DNA of 30,087 bases from a virus: the IMG/VR virus record IMGVR_UViG_3300013126_000157, positions 1 through 30,087 of that record. One strand, given 5' to 3'. The position numbers were made by a program, and so were the translations under genes. How positions within the stretch are numbered: position 1 is the first letter of the stretch; each line of letters starts with the position of its first letter. Below, one piece after another: positions 1 to 8,542 of this stretch. Below the pieces are notes generated by a model. The model was not told the origin of the DNA and ran no database searches. It saw only the letters and a program-made list of their open reading frames with translations.

Positions 1-421
1 CAGATATGCCATGAGAACCATTTGCCGCTGGACATGCGCCACCAGCACCAACGGTCACAGCAATAGTTGCGCCTGGCGTTAACCCGCTAAGAAACGAAAT
101 ACCTGTTGCGCCAGCACCACCACCTGTATTTACGCCACTGCCACCTGAACCACCGCCGCCAGTAACAGTGACCTTAACTTTTGTCACTCCAGTTGGTATT
201 GTAAATGTTCCGTTTGATGTAAATACCTGCATACCGCCAAGACCAGCAACAGGCGTTGCACCACTTGATGCCGCAGTTAAACGACCATAAGCATCTACAG
301 TTACGCTTGCGTATGTATATGTCCCAGCCGTTACGCCTGAACTTGGCAACGCAGTAACGTCAAGAACCCCTGATGAATTGACCTTGTTTGCCAGTAAACT
401 TAAATTAAATGCCGCTGTCAT
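1..421 (-). CDS. Tail fibre protein, N-terminal part (runs off window)
   Basis: Open reading frame that starts with ATG at 421-419 and has no stop before the window edge, so only the first 140 residues are visible. An AGGAG Shine-Dalgarno lies 8 nt upstream. Residues 39-53 read SVTVDAYGRLTAASS, a motif common near the start of modular phage tail fibres. Residues 67-87 (FTSNGTFTIPTGV onward) lead into a glycine-rich stretch of GGGG and GAGG runs, as in the glycine-rich domain of many siphovirus fibres and adhesins. It lies directly downstream of the J-like tail tip gene, 11 nt away, where lambda-type phages carry their fibre gene. The likely role is host recognition at the tail tip. The receptor-binding C-terminus lies outside the window. 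Confidence 0.8.
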   Translation of the reverse strand, partial: MTAAFNLSLLANKVNSSGVLDVTALPSSGVTAGTYTYASVTVDAYGRLTAASSGATPVAGLGGMQVFTSNGTFTIPTGVTKVKVTVTGGGGSGGSGVNTGGGAGATGISFLSGLTPGATIAVTVGAGGACPAANGSHGIS

Positions 422-432
422 TTTTTTTACTC

Positions 433-3400
433 CTATGCCGCACCAGCGCGGGCAAAAGTTTGTTGCACTAATATATTTTGATTGTTGCTGTATGCTGTCA
501 CAAGACTATAACTGCCAGTAGTCGTAGTGTAATCATCAGGTTCAATCAATAATACCCCATTTCCATATAAATCAAAAGCATCAGGCGCATAAGTGAAACC
601 ATAAGTTGTTTGATTTGCTACAGAATACGTTGAAATATTTACTGGGTTGCCAGTAGGTGTTGTCAAATTGTTTTCGCTAAACTGTATTACAGTTATTTTG
701 CCTGTGGTCAATGATGGAAAATTAGTTATTGTGTTACCAGCAATATCATAATCGCCATCTGTCAAAGCTGAACCATTGATAAACAACAATTCATAGCCGC
801 TATGGATATTCCATTCAGTTGGCGTGTAAGTATTAGCATCTACTAAATCAGCACTAAAACGGCTAAATACTGGATATGAACTAGCCGCCGCACGATAACG
901 ATATACAGTATCAGTTGCGTTTGCCGTTATGCTAGAACTAAATGTAATGGTCCGCGTACTATAATTGACGTTTGTTACTGTGTATTGAGTTGGCGTTCCT
1001 GTATTAGCAAAAGTCAAAATATCGCCAACATTGATAGTTTGATACGGCATTGTCACGGCGTTCCACACAATAGAATTTGTTGAAACTGACTCTACTGTAA
1101 TATGCAATGATTCATAATTGGCTGTGCTTGATACTGCTCGCATTGAAATACAAGTTATTTTATCGCCAACATCACAAGCCACGTTCAATGTGAAATTGCT
1201 ATTGGTTTCTGTGTAATCAGTTGTATCAAGCAAAATGCCGTTTTTAAAGATTAAATCTTGCCCAGTAATGTATCCAGCATCCCTTGTGGTTGGCGTAAAT
1301 ACAGTTTGCCCTGCTGTGGCTGTAAATGTTTGGTCAGTAAAATAAAAGTCATCTGCTACGCCAAAGCCAAGCACACGACCATAAATATCAATGGTTAAAC
1401 TAGAAGCCGCACCTGTTTTGGTATATGCGCCACCAAAATCAAGTAATTTATCAAGAGAAGCAATAACGCGCCCATCAGGATTATTGGTAATGGCAATTTG
1501 TCCTGCGCCTACAGTTGTTGAACCTGTTTGTGTTAGCTGTCCAGTACGAACATCAAGGTCAATAATGTTTGTGCCATCAGGCAAAGCGGACCAAATACTT
1601 GGGTCAAACTTGGTAGCTGAACTTGGCACAAACGCCGCAGTACCAGCCGCATAAGTGGCAAAGTCGGTTGCAAAACTAAATTTACGCGCTTCACGATTGA
1701 TATATGCAAGGTAAATATTTGAACCAAAATTAGGGTCAGATAAATACCATGTATAGTCGCTTGCAGTATTAGATACGGCGTTTGCTGACGTATTGTACAA
1801 GCCATAATAAACTTTGTTTCGTGGGTTAAATGTAAAGCCGCCGCCATTGATGTCATCAGCATACGCCACAGATACATAACGCTCTGTAAATTGGAATGTA
1901 GTTGGTCGCCATACAAATTTAGTAGATGCTGGGGAAAAATCACTTGACGCCAAACTGTTTACCATGCGGCTAAAGAAATACCAATCTCCTGCTGGAATAT
2001 TAAGTAATTGCACAGGCGGCATTGCTTCATTGATGTCATAAGGGTCGCCGTTAGCTTGAACTTGCGTAGTCGTGGCAAAAATACGTTGAGCGCTTGTTGG
2101 GTATTGATATGCTGAATACCAAATCTCTGCATACTGTGTGATACCTGCGCTTGATGCTGTCACATTGACGTTAAATGCTGGATTGGCAATGTTAGGGTAG
2201 CTGTTTGAAATAAATGGTGCAGGAATTGTGCCAAAAGCCGTAGGACTGCCAATGCCAGTATTAGGCGATGGAGTAAACTGCGTGACGTAATAATCATCAT
2301 AAACGGCAGGATTAAATTCAAGCATAGTCAATGCGGTAGTAATTTCACCAGTTTCAGCAAATTTTTCTACTACTTTATTAAGCCTAAACATTTTGTCAGT
2401 CCAGCCATAGTTAGCGCTGGTCACAGTTACAATATCGCCAGCTTCAAGCTGTAGTCCTGTAAAACCAATTTCAACATTAACTTGTAAATCCTCACGCGCC
2501 GCCTCTAGCAAACGATTAGCAATGTATTGAGCCGTTACGTTGTTGTTTACTAAATTAAGGTTCACTGATTGTTTGTTTACTGGCTCATTGGGGAATAACA
2601 AAGATGGATTTAATGTAGCAAGGTCAAACGTGGCGCTATTAAATGAATCTTTGGCTGTGCCATCAGGGAATTTAACTTCAATGATATTAAAGCTATTGGC
2701 AAGGTCAATTGGCGTAATGGTAATGCCTGACACCATGTTGCTGTCATTGATATTCATCACTGGCACTACAGTTGGCGTTTGAACAATCACGCCCCATTTG
2801 CCTGTAATTTCATTGTACTTGAGCAAGCAATCACAGCAATCAGCCATGATTTGCAAATTGTTCATAATTTTTTGTGAGGTATCTACTGTGCCATTAAACT
2901 CAAAACGTTTTAAAGTTGATGAACCACCAGTATAAGTTTGATAGCCAATTGGTGTGTTTGAATATGCAGTTAAAGCATCTAACGAAACCGTATCAATTAA
3001 AGCAGGCGCAATAGCCGCACCATAACGTGAGCTAACAAGATAATCTTTAAAACAATCGCCTGTATTTTTGCGTGAGTTGATAACTTGGAAACGAGTTTGT
3101 TGAAGCCCAGTAAGGTTTTTAGATTGACTGTATTTCAAGTGAATAATTGCAAACGCGCAATTAGACATCAGCTTATTGCTGTCCCATGTATAAACTAAAC
3201 CTGCGGTAGATAAAACTGAAATAGCACTTTGACTAGAATTGTATGGATTATTAGAGCCATTGCTATAAAGATAAATGTCCATTTTGCCCGTGATGTCTTG
3301 GGTTTCGTTGGTACTTTCATCCAATAATCCAGTGACAGAATAGCCGTTAGCATCAAAAACCACGCGCTTGCCACCCCAATAAATGTTGCCAAAAGTAATG

Positions 3401-3753
3401 GCATCAGGACCCCCTGTAGAATTAGCGTCTGTGTTGGTTACTTCTGATAAAGCAAGCACCCAATAAACGTCTTGATTGTTATTGCTGATAGTTAAATCTG
3501 TAATGATGCCACCCACATAAGCAGAGCCATATACCACAGGAATTTTGTTGTCACCTGCTGGGGGTAATTGTTGACGATTGCCCGGATTAGCTTGTTCAGC
3601 TACGTTTCCGCCTTTAGGTTGGTCAGGCGCAAAAATCTTTGAAATAACCGCAGAAGCCACCATGCTCAAGGCAAATGAAAGCACCATGCTACCAAAACCA
3701 CCAGTACCAAGACCAACGGCTATTTGCACGACTGAACTGATGACATTACCCAT
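433..3753 (-). CDS. Tail tip / host specificity protein (lambda J-like)
   Basis: A 1106-residue protein at the end of the tail module, the size and place of lambda gpJ, the central tip protein that contacts the receptor. The N-terminus carries a hydrophobic, glycine-rich segment (about residues 5-42) followed by QQLPPAGDNKIPVVYG, typical of phage tail tip proteins of this class. Residues about 270-480 resemble the tail-hub (Phage-tail_3-like) region with DIVTVTSANYGWTDKMFRLNKV. Residues about 510-620 look like a fibronectin-III-type beta domain ending in VNSLASSDFSPAS. The C-terminal 300 residues contain three related beta modules with an NGxxL...DY signature near residues 838, 993 and 1066. 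The start codon overlaps the end of the upstream GNAT-like gene by 8 nt. The family call is confident; the domain borders are estimates. Confidence 0.85.
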   Translation of the reverse strand: MGNVISSVVQIAVGLGTGGFGSMVLSFALSMVASAVISKIFAPDQPKGGNVAEQANPGNRQQLPPAGDNKIPVVYGSAYVGGIITDLTISNNNQDVYWVLALSEVTNTDANSTGGPDAITFGNIYWGGKRVVFDANGYSVTGLLDESTNETQDITGKMDIYLYSNGSNNPYNSSQSAISVLSTAGLVYTWDSNKLMSNCAFAIIHLKYSQSKNLTGLQQTRFQVINSRKNTGDCFKDYLVSSRYGAAIAPALIDTVSLDALTAYSNTPIGYQTYTGGSSTLKRFEFNGTVDTSQKIMNNLQIMADCCDCLLKYNEITGKWGVIVQTPTVVPVMNINDSNMVSGITITPIDLANSFNIIEVKFPDGTAKDSFNSATFDLATLNPSLLFPNEPVNKQSVNLNLVNNNVTAQYIANRLLEAAREDLQVNVEIGFTGLQLEAGDIVTVTSANYGWTDKMFRLNKVVEKFAETGEITTALTMLEFNPAVYDDYYVTQFTPSPNTGIGSPTAFGTIPAPFISNSYPNIANPAFNVNVTASSAGITQYAEIWYSAYQYPTSAQRIFATTTQVQANGDPYDINEAMPPVQLLNIPAGDWYFFSRMVNSLASSDFSPASTKFVWRPTTFQFTERYVSVAYADDINGGGFTFNPRNKVYYGLYNTSANAVSNTASDYTWYLSDPNFGSNIYLAYINREARKFSFATDFATYAAGTAAFVPSSATKFDPSIWSALPDGTNIIDLDVRTGQLTQTGSTTVGAGQIAITNNPDGRVIASLDKLLDFGGAYTKTGAASSLTIDIYGRVLGFGVADDFYFTDQTFTATAGQTVFTPTTRDAGYITGQDLIFKNGILLDTTDYTETNSNFTLNVACDVGDKITCISMRAVSSTANYESLHITVESVSTNSIVWNAVTMPYQTINVGDILTFANTGTPTQYTVTNVNYSTRTITFSSSITANATDTVYRYRAAASSYPVFSRFSADLVDANTYTPTEWNIHSGYELLFINGSALTDGDYDIAGNTITNFPSLTTGKITVIQFSENNLTTPTGNPVNISTYSVANQTTYGFTYAPDAFDLYGNGVLLIEPDDYTTTTGSYSLVTAYSNNQNILVQQTFARAGAA

Positions 3754-4177
3754 GATTTATTTCCCACATATTTTCTATTTTTTTCATATCTAATTTTGAA
3801 AAATCAGAGTCTATTGAGCAAGGTATTGTGGCATGAATAATAAATTCATCCTGCAACATCTTTTTCGCTATTTTCGCATACTCTTTAATGAGCTTGACCA
3901 TAACTATTTTACTTGGGCTAAACAACATCACTTCTTGCAATTGATATGAATTAGGTATCCATAACAATGGACTGCGTATAGCCACTAAAATTGAGGTTTT
4001 TTTATCATCTATAAGCACAAACCCTAAACCGCCAAGAACTTGCGTTAGAACCCACTCCACATGAAGTTTAGACCACTTCATTGGGTCGCCTGTTTTTGCA
4101 AGGTCAGATTGTTCAGCAAAACTTTTGATAATGCCAATCAAATCCTCAATATCATATTTGTTTGCCTGTCTAATCAT
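3746..4177 (-). CDS. GNAT-like protein in the tail module
   Basis: A 143-residue protein that opens with MIRQANKYDIEDLIGIIKSF, the usual first strand and helix of GNAT acetyltransferases, and continues with VEWVLTQVLGGLGFVLIDD, which fits the following helix and strand. The place of the acetyl-CoA pyrophosphate loop (about residues 82-100, EVMLFSPSKIVMVKLIKEY) lacks the usual R/Q-x-x-G-x-G pattern, so catalytic activity is doubtful. It overlaps the upstream tail gene by 4 nt (ATGA) and the downstream J-like gene by 8 nt, so it is translated as part of tail-tip synthesis. In lambda this slot holds the NlpC/P60-type gpK; no such motif is visible here. It could be a structural or assembly factor rather than an enzyme. 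Confidence 0.55.
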   Translation of the reverse strand: MIRQANKYDIEDLIGIIKSFAEQSDLAKTGDPMKWSKLHVEWVLTQVLGGLGFVLIDDKKTSILVAIRSPLLWIPNSYQLQEVMLFSPSKIVMVKLIKEYAKIAKKMLQDEFIIHATIPCSIDSDFSKLDMKKIENMWEINHG

Positions 4178-4779
4178 GAGTTAGATGGCGCGTCTTTACC
4201 AAAGTAATAATTGATAGTTTCAATAAATGAAACGCGGTTCATTGAAGTATCGGTTGGGTTAAAGAATTGCCAAGCATTGTTATTAGTGTAACGCCCTGCT
4301 GTTCTGTTTTGCAGAATGATTTGAATGCTTGATGCGCTTACAGTGATTGTGCCAACAAACATGCGGACTTCTTCCATCCATTGCTCTGATATGGAAAAGC
4401 TATTGATATATCCAGTAAAAAATTTGTACAGACCGCCAGTGCCGCCTGTAGTAATCAATGCGCCATTTTCATCAAAGAAGCCATGCCACATTTCAATTAA
4501 ACAGCCTTTAATGTCTTGACCAAGCACCCATCCAAGCAAAGCCGTATCAATGCCCACCAGCGTCACGCTGGTTTCGTTTGCCGTTGATTTAATGTCACGC
4601 TGTACGTCATTGACTTTAATAAGCGTTGAAAGCGACTCAAACGGCTGACTATCAACTGCAGGAATGGTCAATTCACTTGGCGTTGTTGCCAAACGATAAA
4701 CGGCAGTAGGCGTAGTCACGCGAATAAAATCCGCTATGCGAATGACATTGGTATTATCTACTGGAGTTATGATGTTCAT
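4174..4779 (-). CDS. Minor tail protein, tail-hub / gpL-like
   Basis: A 201-residue protein between a Dit/gpM-like gene and the GNAT-like gene upstream of J. The central part (YRLATTPSELTIPAVDSQPF, SVTLVGIDTALLGWVLGQDI, FTGYINSFSISEQWMEEVRM) has the alternating beta pattern of the DUF2163/gpL group of tail-tip proteins, which form the hub ring between the tape-measure end and the J protein. The C-terminus (FFNPTDTSMNRVSFIETINYYFG) is also typical of minor tail proteins of this group. The start overlaps the previous gene by 4 nt, which suggests translational coupling. The exact family is inferred from gene order and fold pattern. No zinc- or iron-cluster cysteine set like that of lambda gpL is obvious. 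Confidence 0.6.
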   Translation of the reverse strand: MNIITPVDNTNVIRIADFIRVTTPTAVYRLATTPSELTIPAVDSQPFESLSTLIKVNDVQRDIKSTANETSVTLVGIDTALLGWVLGQDIKGCLIEMWHGFFDENGALITTGGTGGLYKFFTGYINSFSISEQWMEEVRMFVGTITVSASSIQIILQNRTAGRYTNNNAWQFFNPTDTSMNRVSFIETINYYFGKDAPSNS

Positions 4780-5456
4780 AGCACCGCCTCAAAAGCTTTA
4801 AACGTACCATTCCAATTGATAAAGCTGTCATTGGTCATTGGCGTTAGCGTGTAAGTTGGATACTCACGCAATATCACGCAAAATGTCACGCCATTGTATG
4901 CGCTACCACCTAAATTGATAGTCACGCCATATTGACCAATTACCGCCGCAATAGGTGAAATGACTGCCGTAATTAAATTACGGTGTACTGGAATGCTCAC
5001 AGTAGCGCCACTTCCACGCAGTACGTCTGCCGTGGCAATGTAAGCGTATCTGCCTACTTGGCAAAAATCGCCTTTTTTGACGATATACGCTGACGCTGAT
5101 ATTGCTGGCAAACTACCAAGTACCAAAGTTTTATTGGCGGATGACGTTTGCCATGCACACGCCGCCACTTGAGCGTTAGTCATGTCACCTTGATATTTAA
5201 TGTAGTTAAGCCAACCAGTAGAACCAAAGTTAAGATATTGCTCAACGTCTTTATCGGCATAACGCAAATCAGCCAAAAGACCTCTGTTTTTGCTGTAAAG
5301 CAAATAATTCATTGGCTTCATCGTGAACTCAAAAGGTATCACAGTCAAAATTTCAGAAGTGCTGATACGTTGGTTACGGCTAATCATTTGACCAATAAAA
5401 CGTTGGTCATTGATGGCAATGTTTTCTGTCACCGCTAGAATTGTATTTAAACTCAT
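4776..5456 (-). CDS. Minor tail protein after tape measure (gpM/Dit-like)
   Basis: A 226-residue protein starting 2 nt after the tape measure stop codon. Residues about 50-95 (LLYSKNRGLLADLRYADKDV, then YLNFGSTGWLNYIKYQGDMT) and the beta-rich remainder fit a distal tail protein. Position immediately after the tape measure is where lambda gpM and Dit proteins are encoded; these cap the tail tube and start the tip. The sequence itself gives no catalytic motif. I assign the role mainly from synteny, and from a length compatible with a ring-forming beta-sandwich protein. It overlaps the next tail gene by 4 nt. Confidence 0.6.
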   Translation of the reverse strand: MSLNTILAVTENIAINDQRFIGQMISRNQRISTSEILTVIPFEFTMKPMNYLLYSKNRGLLADLRYADKDVEQYLNFGSTGWLNYIKYQGDMTNAQVAACAWQTSSANKTLVLGSLPAISASAYIVKKGDFCQVGRYAYIATADVLRGSGATVSIPVHRNLITAVISPIAAVIGQYGVTINLGGSAYNGVTFCVILREYPTYTLTPMTNDSFINWNGTFKAFEAVL

Positions 5457-5458
5457 TT

Positions 5459-7705
5459 TTAAGCCCTCGACATTGGCAAGCTTCTATTAGCCGATTGATT
5501 TGCGGCCCAAATAGCATCTTTATTTCTTGCAATAAATTGTAATCCGCTTTGAGTATCAATAGCGTTAAGGCTTGCAATATATGGACCATTGATAACCATT
5601 TCAGGTTGTTGTTGCTGACCCATAACGTTTGAAAGCTGATTGTTTGGAATAATTGTGCCGCGTGATGACGGAATAAACAATTCAGGACCTTGCTCACCTA
5701 CGATTGCTGGACCGCCAATTTCGCCGCCAGTAGCCATAAATGGCAGTTTAAAACCAGCCAAGCTAATCCCTGACGATACGTTTGTTGAACCGCCAGCGCT
5801 ACTTCCACCGCCAAAGCCAAAAAAGTCACCAATAGCACCAAAAATTTTAGACATTTGCATACGCATTTGAATACGCAAAATGTCTTGAATAATGCTGGCA
5901 GTCAATTGGCTAAAGCTAAATTTGCCTTTGCTTACAAAATCATCCATTGCGCGTTCCATGCTACTTGTCATGGAATTAAATGCCTCTGCGCCTAACGCGG
6001 CGCTATCGCTGGCGCGTTCTTTAAAGTTTTCCCATGCTTTATTCCAACCAGCTTGGAAAGTGCGATTTGCGCGTTTTGTGCTTTCTTCCATATCAATCAT
6101 TTTTTGATTGGCTGTGGTGATAGCTTCAATTTGTTCAGGCTTCCACAATGGGTCGCCACCAAGCTTGATAATTTTTTCTTTAAGGTCAAAGTATTGCAAA
6201 GCTTTTTCGCGCTGTGTGTCTGAAAGGTTTACAAGCTCTTTTTCATATTCAAAGCGGCGTGTTTGAGCCTCAATAGATTTGACTTCATTGTTTACATCTT
6301 GTTTTTGCTGTTCAGCGCGTTCTGTTTGTTGGCGTTGAATTTCAATGCCCATGTCGCGCATCTGCAACATGAATTGACTTCTGCGTTCATCATAATCAGC
6401 CATGGCACGAGCTAAATCTAGCTCTTTGGCTTTATTCATCAAGCGCTCTTTGTCAGCTTTGCTTAAATCCTCAAACTTACCGCCTTTGCCAAATTCATCC
6501 TGCAAAGCGCGAGCCTCTGTGACCACGCCTTTCAATGCCAAACGCTGACGTTCATAAGCGGCAATTTGTTGCTGTGCTTTATCAAGAAGCTTACTTGATT
6601 CATCATTGGCTACCGCAAAATCATCTTTAGCTGGCGGTTTGTTTGCATCAGCATCAGCTTTGTCTTTTTTTAGTAATTGGTCACGTTTATGTTTTAAGTC
6701 GGTGATTTTTGCTAAAGCTTCGCCAATAGAATTTTCAAGTCCAGCAATATCTACTTTTTTGGCGTCAGGAAATAATTTATCAGCCCAATTGTCAGGTGTG
6801 GTTTGCAATTCACGCAGGCGCTTTTGATAATTGCCCAATGCAATTTCAGTGGACTCAATGGCTTTATTGACGCTATATAATTCAGTGCCAAAATCAGCGC
6901 CAAAAATTAGCTTATCTACAGCTAACCCAATTCCCAAAAATACTGCTTCGAGCGTGCGACCCTCTTTGATTGTTTTAACCATCCACTCTACTGTGGATGA
7001 AAGCGCTGGCAATAATTTATTACCAAGCTCAATTTGAAACCCTTTTGTGGCTTTAGCCATGCGCGTCATGTTGTCATTAAATTGCTCTGACGCTTTACCA
7101 GCTTCGGTGCTGACAATAAGACCAAATTTTTCTGCTTCTTTTGTGGCATCACGAATAGATTGAGCGCCACCATTGAGTAGCGGTATCATTTCTGCGCCTG
7201 ATTTGCCAAACAGTTTTACGGCTGTGGCAGTTTTGGTGGCATTGTCATTGGCTTTTTGAAAGCGGTCAGAAAGGTCGCTTAATACATCACTTGTATCACG
7301 GACCTTACCTTTGCTATCTACGATTTGAACATTGAGGTCTTTAAAGACTTGAGCCATTTCTTTTTTGCCACTAGCGGCATCATTGATGGCTTTTGATAAT
7401 TTGACTAGACCGCCTTGTAATTGACCAAACTCAACGTCAGCAAGGTCGGCGGCATAACGCAATGCTGATAGACTTTCTGTAGTAACGCCAATCTTTTGAG
7501 AGGCCTTGTACATTTCATCGGCATAATCAGCGGCTTGCTTGGTAGCGGCAATCATTTCAGCGCCTACCAAAGCTACGGCAGACGCAATGCCTACTTTCAC
7601 TTTGCTACCAAAGTCTTTCATCTTGGTATCGGCAATGCCTAAACCTTTGACGAACTCACTGGTATCTAACCCCAGTACGACTCCAAGCCTTGAAATAATT
7701 GCCAT
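5459..7705 (-). CDS. Tail tape measure protein
   Basis: A 748-residue protein and the longest helical gene of the tail module. The N-terminus (LGLDTSEFVKGLGIADTKMK) and the following segment (YKASQKIGVTTESLSALRYA) are the classic tape-measure start. The middle is alanine-, lysine- and glutamate-rich, with long predicted helices (about 330-540) built on heptad-like QQ/ER/KK patterns. The C-terminus has the lambda-type tape-measure tail motif: FMATGGEIGGPAIVGEQGPE followed by LFIPSSRGTIIPNN, about residues 665-700. A hydrophobic stretch near residues 37-52 (VGIASAVALVGAEMIA) may be a membrane-active segment. By the known rule of roughly 0.15 nm per residue, the tail would be about 110 nm (inference). 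Shine-Dalgarno GAGG sits 6 nt before the ATG. Confidence 0.93.
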   Translation of the reverse strand: MAIISRLGVVLGLDTSEFVKGLGIADTKMKDFGSKVKVGIASAVALVGAEMIAATKQAADYADEMYKASQKIGVTTESLSALRYAADLADVEFGQLQGGLVKLSKAINDAASGKKEMAQVFKDLNVQIVDSKGKVRDTSDVLSDLSDRFQKANDNATKTATAVKLFGKSGAEMIPLLNGGAQSIRDATKEAEKFGLIVSTEAGKASEQFNDNMTRMAKATKGFQIELGNKLLPALSSTVEWMVKTIKEGRTLEAVFLGIGLAVDKLIFGADFGTELYSVNKAIESTEIALGNYQKRLRELQTTPDNWADKLFPDAKKVDIAGLENSIGEALAKITDLKHKRDQLLKKDKADADANKPPAKDDFAVANDESSKLLDKAQQQIAAYERQRLALKGVVTEARALQDEFGKGGKFEDLSKADKERLMNKAKELDLARAMADYDERRSQFMLQMRDMGIEIQRQQTERAEQQKQDVNNEVKSIEAQTRRFEYEKELVNLSDTQREKALQYFDLKEKIIKLGGDPLWKPEQIEAITTANQKMIDMEESTKRANRTFQAGWNKAWENFKERASDSAALGAEAFNSMTSSMERAMDDFVSKGKFSFSQLTASIIQDILRIQMRMQMSKIFGAIGDFFGFGGGSSAGGSTNVSSGISLAGFKLPFMATGGEIGGPAIVGEQGPELFIPSSRGTIIPNNQLSNVMGQQQQPEMVINGPYIASLNAIDTQSGLQFIARNKDAIWAANQSANRSLPMSRA

Positions 7706-7707
7706 GA

Positions 7708-8022
7708 TTAACCTCGCTTAAACTTATCCATGCTAAAACCTTGAGCTTGCGTCATGAATAGTAGAAGCTTATCACTAACGCTATGTTCTTGCTCGCGGAA
7801 AATGTAATTATAACTGTTACCAAGCACCGATTTCAGCGTATAAGCTTGAGCATCTTTAGGGCGAATATAATTAAACACGCCAGCTAATAAACTACCCAAT
7901 AGCGTCAACGTTTGATTATTGCCCAACAATCCATCCGCATACATCACCACAATTTCATTCATGGTGTTTTCGTCTAAATTGTTTATGGTTTCTTGTGTAT
8001 GCCCATTAAAAAGCATCGCCAA
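7708..8022 (-). CDS. Tail assembly chaperone, downstream (gpT-like) part
   Basis: A 104-residue frame placed between the gpG-like gene and the tape measure, where lambda-type phages encode the T half of the gpG/gpGT chaperone. The first possible start is TTG (8022), followed two codons later by an in-frame ATG at 8016, and neither has a convincing Shine-Dalgarno. The frame stays open upstream through the end of the gpG-like gene and is -1 relative to it. This fits expression only as a frameshift extension: GGAAAAG at 8058-8052 just before the gpG-like stop would give a fusion of about 273 residues, with VTGSLRSQVR joining the two halves. The protein has helical segments (TLTLLGSLLAGVFNYIRPKD) consistent with binding the tape measure during tail assembly. 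Confidence 0.65.
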   Translation of the reverse strand: MAMLFNGHTQETINNLDENTMNEIVVMYADGLLGNNQTLTLLGSLLAGVFNYIRPKDAQAYTLKSVLGNSYNYIFREQEHSVSDKLLLFMTQAQGFSMDKFKRG

Positions 8023-8048
8023 GCGAACTTGACTTCTTAATGAGCCAG

Positions 8049-8528
8049 TTACTTTTCCTTGATAGTTTTGTAATCAGGATTGATAGCTTCAAGAATTTTG
8101 GTCACTACTTCCAATTGAGCTTGGAATGGCAATTCAGCTTCAATGTCTTCATAGGTAATTTGTGACCAATCAGCGCCCTCTGCTGGAATAATCAGCTTAA
8201 ATGCTTCCATTACACGGGTTTGAACTGCAACACTGTTACGCGCCGCTTCACGCATTGATTTGCCATTGACCAAAACATCATCATCAGTAAACTCAACGCC
8301 CTCAATTTGCTCGTCTTTATGCGCCATCAAATTTTTAGTGATGTCATCATAAACCGCTTGAATTTTAGCAGTGTCAATTTCAACAAGGCGTTTGTTGATT
8401 GCTTCTTGTTCACCTACAGTTGGGATGCGGACTTTAAATGTGGCATCGCCTACTTGAATGTTTTTTGTTACCAATGAAAGCTTTTTGTCTTGGTATTCTG
8501 CACCCAAGACATTCCCTAATTTACTCAT
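8049..8528 (-). CDS. Tail assembly chaperone, upstream (gpG-like) part
   Basis: A 159-residue protein starting MSKLGNVLGAEYQDKKLSLV, with a strong AGGAG site 6 nt upstream of the ATG. The first half (FKVRIPTVGEQEAINKRLVE) and the acidic, helical rest (YEDIEAELPFQAQLEVVTKI) fit tail chaperones that keep the tape measure soluble and guide tube assembly. It precedes a -1 frame open up to the tape measure, which is the standard gpG/gpGT arrangement. Sequence conservation in this family is poor, so the call depends on synteny, length and the frameshift signal. The product should act in the cytoplasm and be absent from the virion. Confidence 0.7.
   Translation of the reverse strand: MSKLGNVLGAEYQDKKLSLVTKNIQVGDATFKVRIPTVGEQEAINKRLVEIDTAKIQAVYDDITKNLMAHKDEQIEGVEFTDDDVLVNGKSMREAARNSVAVQTRVMEAFKLIIPAEGADWSQITYEDIEAELPFQAQLEVVTKILEAINPDYKTIKEK
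8052..8058 (-). other. Candidate -1 ribosomal frameshift site
   Basis: On the minus strand the last codons of the gpG-like gene read AAG GAA AAG TAA. The heptamer G GAA AAG resembles lambda's G GGA AAG slip site, and the stop codon follows it directly. A -1 slip places GAA/AAG on GGA/AAA and enters the open downstream frame. About 18 nt further on, at 8033-8018, there is a short stem (GTCAAG/CTTGGC with one G-T pair) closed by a TTCG loop. That spacing is longer than usual for a stimulatory structure. The P-site re-pairing is imperfect, so efficiency may be low, as expected for a minor gpGT product. This is inference from frame and position. Confidence 0.55.
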
Positions 8529-8542
8529 ATCGAACTCCTATC

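Noticed and set aside
1391-1654. Plus-strand reading frames inside the tail genes
   Set aside because: They lie opposite well-supported minus-strand genes, have no Shine-Dalgarno and give compositionally odd proteins; they are shadows.
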